From contig JBJXFX010000062.1 in the NCBI GenBank assembly GCA_046152925.1, forward strand, positions 1-16,689: 16,689 bases of DNA. Reading direction: 5' to 3'. The translations under genes were made by a program, and so were the position numbers. Below the pieces are notes generated by a model that made no database searches, was not told where the DNA came from, and saw only the letters and a program-made list of their open reading frames with translations. Positions 12,923 to 16,689 of this stretch are shown piece by piece. Position 1 is the first letter of the stretch; each line of letters begins with the position of its first letter. This DNA is from CAMAUF01 sp046152925 (lineage in GTDB: Bacteria; Chloroflexota; Dehalococcoidia; Tepidiformales; Tepidiformaceae).

Positions 12923-13933
12923 TCAACCGGCGGCGGCATCGCCTTCGGCGGGTGTGGGCCGCGACGCCCGGAGATCGAGACGGAGCGCCTCCATGGCGCG
13001 GTGCATGGTCTGGGTCGCGTCGCCCACCGAGGTACCCTCGGGGAAGCGGATCGGTTCCCCGATGAGGACGCGGACGGGACCCGGCTGGACATCGCGGGTG
13101 CCCTTCGGGCGGATCGCGGCGAGCCCTTCGAGGTACATCGGGACGACGGGTACGCCCTTCGCCAGCGCCAGGATGGCGACGCCCGCCTTAAAGGTGCCCA
13201 TCCTTCCGCTGGTCGAACGCGTGCCCTCCGGGAAGATCATCACGTTCCAGCGCTTGTCGATGAGCCACTCAGCGTGGGCGAGGGTCGAACGGCCCGCGCC
13301 ACGGCGGATCGGGAAAGTGTTCATCGCAAGCGAGTTCCACCAGCCCTGCTTGGTCATGCCCTTCCGCCCCTTGATGTAGAAGCGGTCGGCGGCGCTGCCG
13401 AAGGTGAGGTACTTGCGATGGGGCTCGGGCAGGGCAGTATGCACGACCAGGCTATCGAGGTGCGAACTGTGGTTGGCGATGAAAATGGCCGGCCGCGGGA
13501 GGTCCTTGAGGTTCGCGCGGCCCAAGATCGTGAGTGGCTTGCAGGCGGCGCGGACGTGCTGGGTGATCCAGTAGTTGCGGAGCGCACGCCGCGCGACTTG
13601 GACCGGGAAGCGGATCTGCCAGGGGTGGGGGCCTGTGGTCTCGGTCGATTGGCCAAGCAGGCGGACGAAGAGCGGCATATCGATCGCGGGAAACGCGATG
13701 AAGCGCGCCCGCCCGCCCCCTGCCTGTTCGACCGTCATCCTGTGGAGGCTGGCGTCGTCCGGGGCTTCCACGAGCGCGCAGAAGTCGTACTGCCCAAGCA
13801 GCGCCCACTGGTCGATGATGCGGCCGCCCATCGCCTTGAGTTCATCGGCGACCTCCGCGACCCGCTCCGGGCGTTCGCGGATGAGCTTCACGCCCTCGCT
13901 GTTGAGCTTGCTAAAGACGACGTAGACGCCCAT
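12923..13933 (-). CDS. GYD domain fused to a PlsC-type acyltransferase
   Basis: 336 residues. Residues 1-95 form a GYD domain (RPERVAEVADELKAMGGR, LLGQYDFCALVEAPDD). An ungapped alignment with the neighbouring GYD protein shows about 38 identities in 93 positions by eye. Residues about 115-310 form a PlsC/LPLAT acyltransferase: NHSSHLDS at 154-161 (HxxxxD), FPIRRG, FPEGTRS at 234-240 and VPVVPM, all four family motifs. Such enzymes transfer an acyl group to lysophosphatidate or similar acceptors at the inner membrane face. The GYD domain (a small ferredoxin-like fold of unknown role) may bind a regulator or partner; this pairing is unusual to my knowledge. The start has no ribosome-binding site and lies 9 bp after the upstream GYD gene, so it should be translated by coupling. 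Confidence 0.9.
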   Translation of the reverse strand: MGVYVVFSKLNSEGVKLIRERPERVAEVADELKAMGGRIIDQWALLGQYDFCALVEAPDDASLHRMTVEQAGGGRARFIAFPAIDMPLFVRLLGQSTETTGPHPWQIRFPVQVARRALRNYWITQHVRAACKPLTILGRANLKDLPRPAIFIANHSSHLDSLVVHTALPEPHRKYLTFGSAADRFYIKGRKGMTKQGWWNSLAMNTFPIRRGAGRSTLAHAEWLIDKRWNVMIFPEGTRSTSGRMGTFKAGVAILALAKGVPVVPMYLEGLAAIRPKGTRDVQPGPVRVLIGEPIRFPEGTSVGDATQTMHRAMEALRLDLRASRPTPAEGDAAAG

Positions 13934-13942
13934 CGCGGCGGC

Positions 13943-14236
13943 CTATCGCCCGGCTCTGATGCTTGAGACGAAGGTCTCGACGCTCATCGCCGGGAGGGTC
14001 GTGATCTGGATCGTGCCGCGGCTGCCGAGTTCGACGGAGATGCGGGCGATGACCTCGTTGCTCGGCGCCTCGACGACGTTGACGAAGTCGTACAGCCCGA
14101 GGACGGCGTACTGGGAGACGACGCGGCCGCCCATCGCCTCGATCTCCTTGTTCACCTCTTGGAGCCGTTCGGGGCGCGCCTTCAAGGTCTTGCGGCCCTC
14201 GTCGGTCAGGGTGCTCAGGAGCAGGTAAGTCGCCAT
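13943..14236 (-). CDS. GYD-domain protein
   Basis: 97 residues, entirely one GYD domain: RPERLQEVNKEIEAMGGRVV (21-40) and AVLGLYDFVNVVEAPSNEVI (44-63), ending with TLPAMSVETFVSSI. Family members are small ferredoxin-like proteins, often next to metabolic genes, and no biochemical function is established. It is paralogous to the N-terminal domain of the next gene and probably forms an operon with it; a duplication followed by fusion is the simplest origin. GGGAGGG stands before ATG 14236, and minus-strand TACTAT at 14274-14269 is a possible -10. Confidence 0.9.
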   Translation of the reverse strand: MATYLLLSTLTDEGRKTLKARPERLQEVNKEIEAMGGRVVSQYAVLGLYDFVNVVEAPSNEVIARISVELGSRGTIQITTLPAMSVETFVSSIRAGR

Positions 14237-14268
14237 CCGTGCCCTCCCGGGGTCGTGCTTGGGCGCGG

Positions 14269-14274
14269 ATAGTA
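14269..14274 (-). promoter_or_regulatory. Possible -10 element of the GYD operon
   Basis: Minus-strand TACTAT lies 32 bases before the GYD start codon, in the 78-bp gap after the 145-residue gene. A start near 14262 would leave the GGGAGGG ribosome-binding site in the leader. No clear -35 is seen. Confidence 0.35.
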
Positions 14275-14314
14275 GCAGAAGCGGGGTGGTCGCGTGGGTG
14301 CGAGGTTTGCCGCC

Positions 14315-14752
14315 CTACCGGCTCCAGAGCGTGTGGAAGGCGGGGCCGCCAGTGACCGCTTCGCGGTAGGCGGCGCGTTCGCGTGTGTGGACGGTGCGAA
14401 GCGTCTCGCGGAGCAGGCGGACCGACTCCGGGGAGATCGCTCGTAGGCGCTCGCGCACGATCGCCAGCGCGTCGCGTTCCAGCATGGTGCCGACGCTGTG
14501 GGGCCAGACCACGAACGAGAAGGCCTGCGGCGCGCCGAGCCGCCCGCGGTGGCGCCCAAGCCAGAGGTACCGCTCCTGGACTGTAGCGACCGGGTCAACG
14601 AGGCCGGCCCAGGCATCGACGCCCGGTGCCGTACGGAAGTCGACGAGCATGCGCTCGGGGAAGGTCGTGAAGCCGACCGTGAGCACGTCAGCCTTGGCGA
14701 GCACCTCTTCGAGCGCTTCCTGGCTGACTTGGAGGCCATTTTCGGTGAGCAT
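14315..14752 (-). CDS. Conserved-looking soluble protein of unknown function
   Basis: 145 residues starting MLTENGLQVSQEALEEVLAK. The ATG has a near-perfect AAGGAGGA six bases upstream, which decides it over an earlier in-frame ATG at 14809 that would cross the groEL terminator hairpin. The body has VLTVGFTTFPERMLVDFRTA, then VQERYLWLGRHRGRL, FSFVVWPHSVGTMLERDAL, and a helical C-terminus rich in Arg and Glu. There is no signal peptide, membrane helix or known catalytic motif that I recognise. It lies between groEL and the GYD operon on the same strand, separated from groEL by a strong hairpin. Confidence 0.8.
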   Translation of the reverse strand: MLTENGLQVSQEALEEVLAKADVLTVGFTTFPERMLVDFRTAPGVDAWAGLVDPVATVQERYLWLGRHRGRLGAPQAFSFVVWPHSVGTMLERDALAIVRERLRAISPESVRLLRETLRTVHTRERAAYREAVTGGPAFHTLWSR

Positions 14753-14784
14753 TTTGCGTCCTCCTTGAGCAACGGACCGGGACG

Positions 14785-14817
14785 CAGAAGGGGTGGGCAC
14801 GCTGCCCACCCCTTCTG
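14785..14817 (-). terminator. 15-bp stem hairpin terminating groEL
   Basis: CAGAAGGGGTGGGCA (14785-14799), loop CGC, and the exact complement (14803-14817). It lies about 75 bp after the restored groEL stop and before the next gene's ribosome-binding site. No T-run follows on the minus strand, so it resembles the other U-tract-less hairpin after mscL. Confidence 0.65.
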
Positions 14818-14892
14818 TTGGTGTCCTTGGTTCCCTCCCGGCTGGCAGCGTGCTGCGCCGTGAGGGCCTCGGGAAGCCGCAGGCCGTGCGGC

Positions 14893-16505
14893 TTAGTACA
14901 TCGGCGGACCGCCGCCAGGGCCGCCCGCGCCCGATTCCGGCTTGTCGGTCACGAGGCAGTTGGTGGTGAGCACCATCGCCGCGATCGGACAGCGTTCTCG
15001 ACGGCCGAGCGGGTCACCTTGGCGGGGTCGATGATGCCGCGGGCGACCATCGAACCGAACTCGTCCTTGGCCGCGTCGTAGCCTTCGCCCTTCTTGAGCT
15101 TCTTGACTTCTTCGACGATGACCGAGCCATCCTTGCCGGCGTTGATGGCGATCCGGCGGAGGGGCTCCTCGAGCGCGCGCTTGAGGATGCGGACGCCAGT
15201 GGCCTCGTCGCCTTCGAGCTTCACCTTGTCGAGGGCGGCGACAGCAGCGAGCAGTGCTACGCCGCCACCAGGGACGATGCCCTCTTCGACGGCGGCGCGC
15301 GTCGCGCTGAGGGCGTCCTCAACGCGGTGCTTCTTCTCCTTGAGCTCGACTTCCGTCGCGGCGCCGACCTTAATGACGGCGACCGACCCGGCGAGCTTGC
15401 CGAGGCGCTCTTGGGCCTTCTCCTTGTCCCAGTCGCTCTTCGACTCTTCGAGGAGGGCGCGGACCTGGGAGATGCGGGCGTCGACTTCCTTCTTCCGGCC
15501 CTTGCCTTCGATGATCGTCGACTCTTCCTTGGTCGCGACGACGCGGCGGGCGCGGCCCAGATCGGCGACTTCGACGCTCTCGAGCGTGCGGCCGATCTCC
15601 TCAGAGACGACGGTGGCGCCGGTGAGGGTCGCGATGTCGCCGAGGTTATCCTTCTGGCGGTCGCCGAAGCCCGGCGCCTTGACCGCGAGGATGTTGATGG
15701 TGCCGCGGAGCTTGTTGACGGCGAGGGTGGCAAGGGCTTCGCCTTCGAGGTCGCCGCAGATGAGGACGATGTTCTTGGAGACCTGGAGGATCTTCTCAAG
15801 GAGCGGGAGGATTTCCTGGACGGAGCCGAGCTTCTTGTCGGTGACGAGGATGTACGGGTCCTCGATGACGGCTTCCATGCGCTCTGGGTTGGTCACGAAG
15901 TAGGGGCTGATGTAGCCGCGGTCGAAGGCCATGCCATCGACGTATTCGACGTCGGTGTTGATGCCCTTGGACTCTTCGACGGTGATGACACCGTCCTTGC
16001 CCACTTTTGCCATGCATTCGCCGATCAGGTTGCCGATCGACGGGTCGTTGTTGGCGGAGATGCTGGCGACCTGTGCCATCGTGGCCTGCTCGGTGACCTT
16101 GATGCTGCCCTTCGTGAGGGCCTCGACGATCGCGAGGGAGCCGGCTTCGAGGCCGCGCTTGAGGGCCATCGGGTTCGCGCCAGCGGCCACGTTCTTGAGG
16201 CCCTCCTGGACGATCGCCTGGCCGAGCACGGTCGCGGTCGTGGTGCCGTCACCGGCGTGGTCGTTGGTCTTGGAGGCGATCTCCTTCGCGAGCTGGGCGC
16301 CGATGTTCTCGAAGGCGTCGTCGAGTTCGATGTCCTTCGCGATCGTCACACCGTCGTTCGTGATGGTGGGGGCGCCGAACTTCTTATCAAGGACGACATT
16401 GCGGCCCTTGGGGCCGAGGGTGATCTTGACGGCGTCCGCCAGCGCATCGATGCCGCGCTTAAGGGCGTGGCGCGCCTCTTCGTCGAAGAGCAGCTGCTTG
16501 GGCAT
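14893..16505 (-). CDS. groEL: 60-kDa chaperonin GroEL, with a one-base frameshift near the C-terminus
   Basis: GroEL forms the double-ring ATP-dependent folding chamber. From ATG 16505 the protein matches along its length: KITLGPKGRNVVLDKKFGAP, the ATP-binding motif AGDGTTTATVL, KAPGFGDRQKDNLGDIATLT, and DALSATRAAVEEGIVPGGG. After VTRSAVENA the frame shifts near 14984-14990 and stops at 14949 after RSRRWCSPPTAS. One base added there restores SIAAMVLTTNCLVTDKPESG and the Gly/Pro/Met-rich tail ending at TAA 14893-14895, for about 537 residues. The lost segment is part of the equatorial domain, so a true frameshift would probably harm assembly. Tandem CIRCE sites lie upstream; no groES is found on either side in the window. 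Confidence 0.95.
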
Positions 16506-16544
16506 TCAGGAGTACCTCTTCTCAATTGATATGGCGGGAGCATC

Positions 16545-16571
16545 TTAGCACTCCCGGCCAATGAGTGCTAA
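16545..16571. promoter_or_regulatory. CIRCE element (HrcA operator), perfect copy
   Basis: TTAGCACTC (16545-16553), a 9-base spacer, GAGTGCTAA (16563-16571): an exact match to the CIRCE consensus. It lies 39 bp upstream of the groEL ATG. HrcA repressor binding here shuts off chaperone genes until heat or unfolded protein titrates GroEL away from HrcA. Confidence 0.97.
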
Positions 16572-16609
16572 GCAAGTGGGCCCTAGCCGCCTGCCGGATG
16601 CAAGGGGTT

Positions 16610-16636
16610 TCAGCACTTTCGCCGGGAGAGTGCTAA
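16610..16636. promoter_or_regulatory. Second, degenerate CIRCE element
   Basis: TCAGCACTT (16610-16618), a 9-base spacer, GAGTGCTAA (16628-16636). One arm is perfect and the other has two changes, with spacing identical to the first element. It lies 65 bp upstream of the perfect copy. The remaining bases to the window end show no gene that I can support. Confidence 0.85.
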
Positions 16637-16689
16637 CGGCCGCTCGCCCTGCGCTGCGGGGTCTAGCCGCGAACGTCAGTGAGCGGGTG

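Noticed and set aside
12868..13092. 75-residue N-terminal extension of the glutathione peroxidase
   Set aside because: It overlaps the end of the acyltransferase gene out of frame, and homologues begin at about VTDLLQIPLK.
12614..13966. 450-codon plus-strand frame
   Set aside because: It is antisense to the glutathione peroxidase and GYD-acyltransferase genes and has only GC-bias composition.

Overview
This is a GC-rich, densely packed bacterial chromosome window with short intergenic gaps, ATGA/TGATG gene overlaps, and house-keeping genes mixed with lineage-specific ones. The gene content suggests an aerobic, Chloroflexota-like bacterium. Pointers are GroEL under CIRCE control, a Uma2 nuclease-like gene, GYD-domain proteins, a divergent LLDDD-type ClpS, a site-2 protease with CBS domains, and the coaX-coaBC pair. 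This placement is an inference from gene families and style, not from a marker phylogeny. No phage, IS element, CRISPR array, rRNA or tRNA was seen.

Layout. Positions 1-3452 run on the minus strand: an acyl-CoA dehydrogenase cut by the window edge, a membrane 'Sensor' domain fused to an OmpR/PhoB-type winged helix, a Uma2-family protein, and a CopD-like four-helix membrane protein. The sensor-regulator gene is preceded by an array of four 11-bp direct repeats that looks like its own operator. Positions 3569-10659 run on the plus strand: proA with a coupled acidic small protein, a VapBC-like toxin-antitoxin pair whose toxin is frameshifted, a GH172/DUF2961 enzyme, mscL, the coaX-coaBC-ydeI-like overlapping cluster (first three enzymatic activities of CoA synthesis from pantothenate), and a 29-residue arginine-rich ORF. 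A divergent promoter pair at about 11,006-11,072 drives clpS (minus) and an M50 site-2 protease (plus). Positions 12313-16505 are minus again: a CIRCE-controlled groEL with a one-base frameshift near its C-terminus and no groES beside it, then an unknown 145-residue protein, a stand-alone GYD protein, a GYD-acyltransferase fusion and a 2-Cys glutathione peroxidase.

The most unusual items are: (i) the membrane-tethered one-component regulator with a variable-looking Thr-Pro linker and an 11-bp-periodic operator; (ii) a GYD domain fused to a PlsC acyltransferase next to a free GYD paralogue; (iii) tandem CIRCE operators in front of a groEL that lacks groES; (iv) a ClpS with substituted N-degron-binding residues; (v) the arginine-rich small ORF whose ribosome-binding site lies in a hairpin. 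Two single-base frameshifts (vapC and groEL) must be separated from sequencing error before biology is built on them.

Many promoters here show a recognisable -10 (TATACT, TACACT, TAGACT, TATGCT, TATAGT) very close to the start codon, with poor -35 boxes, suggesting frequent leaderless or short-leader transcripts.
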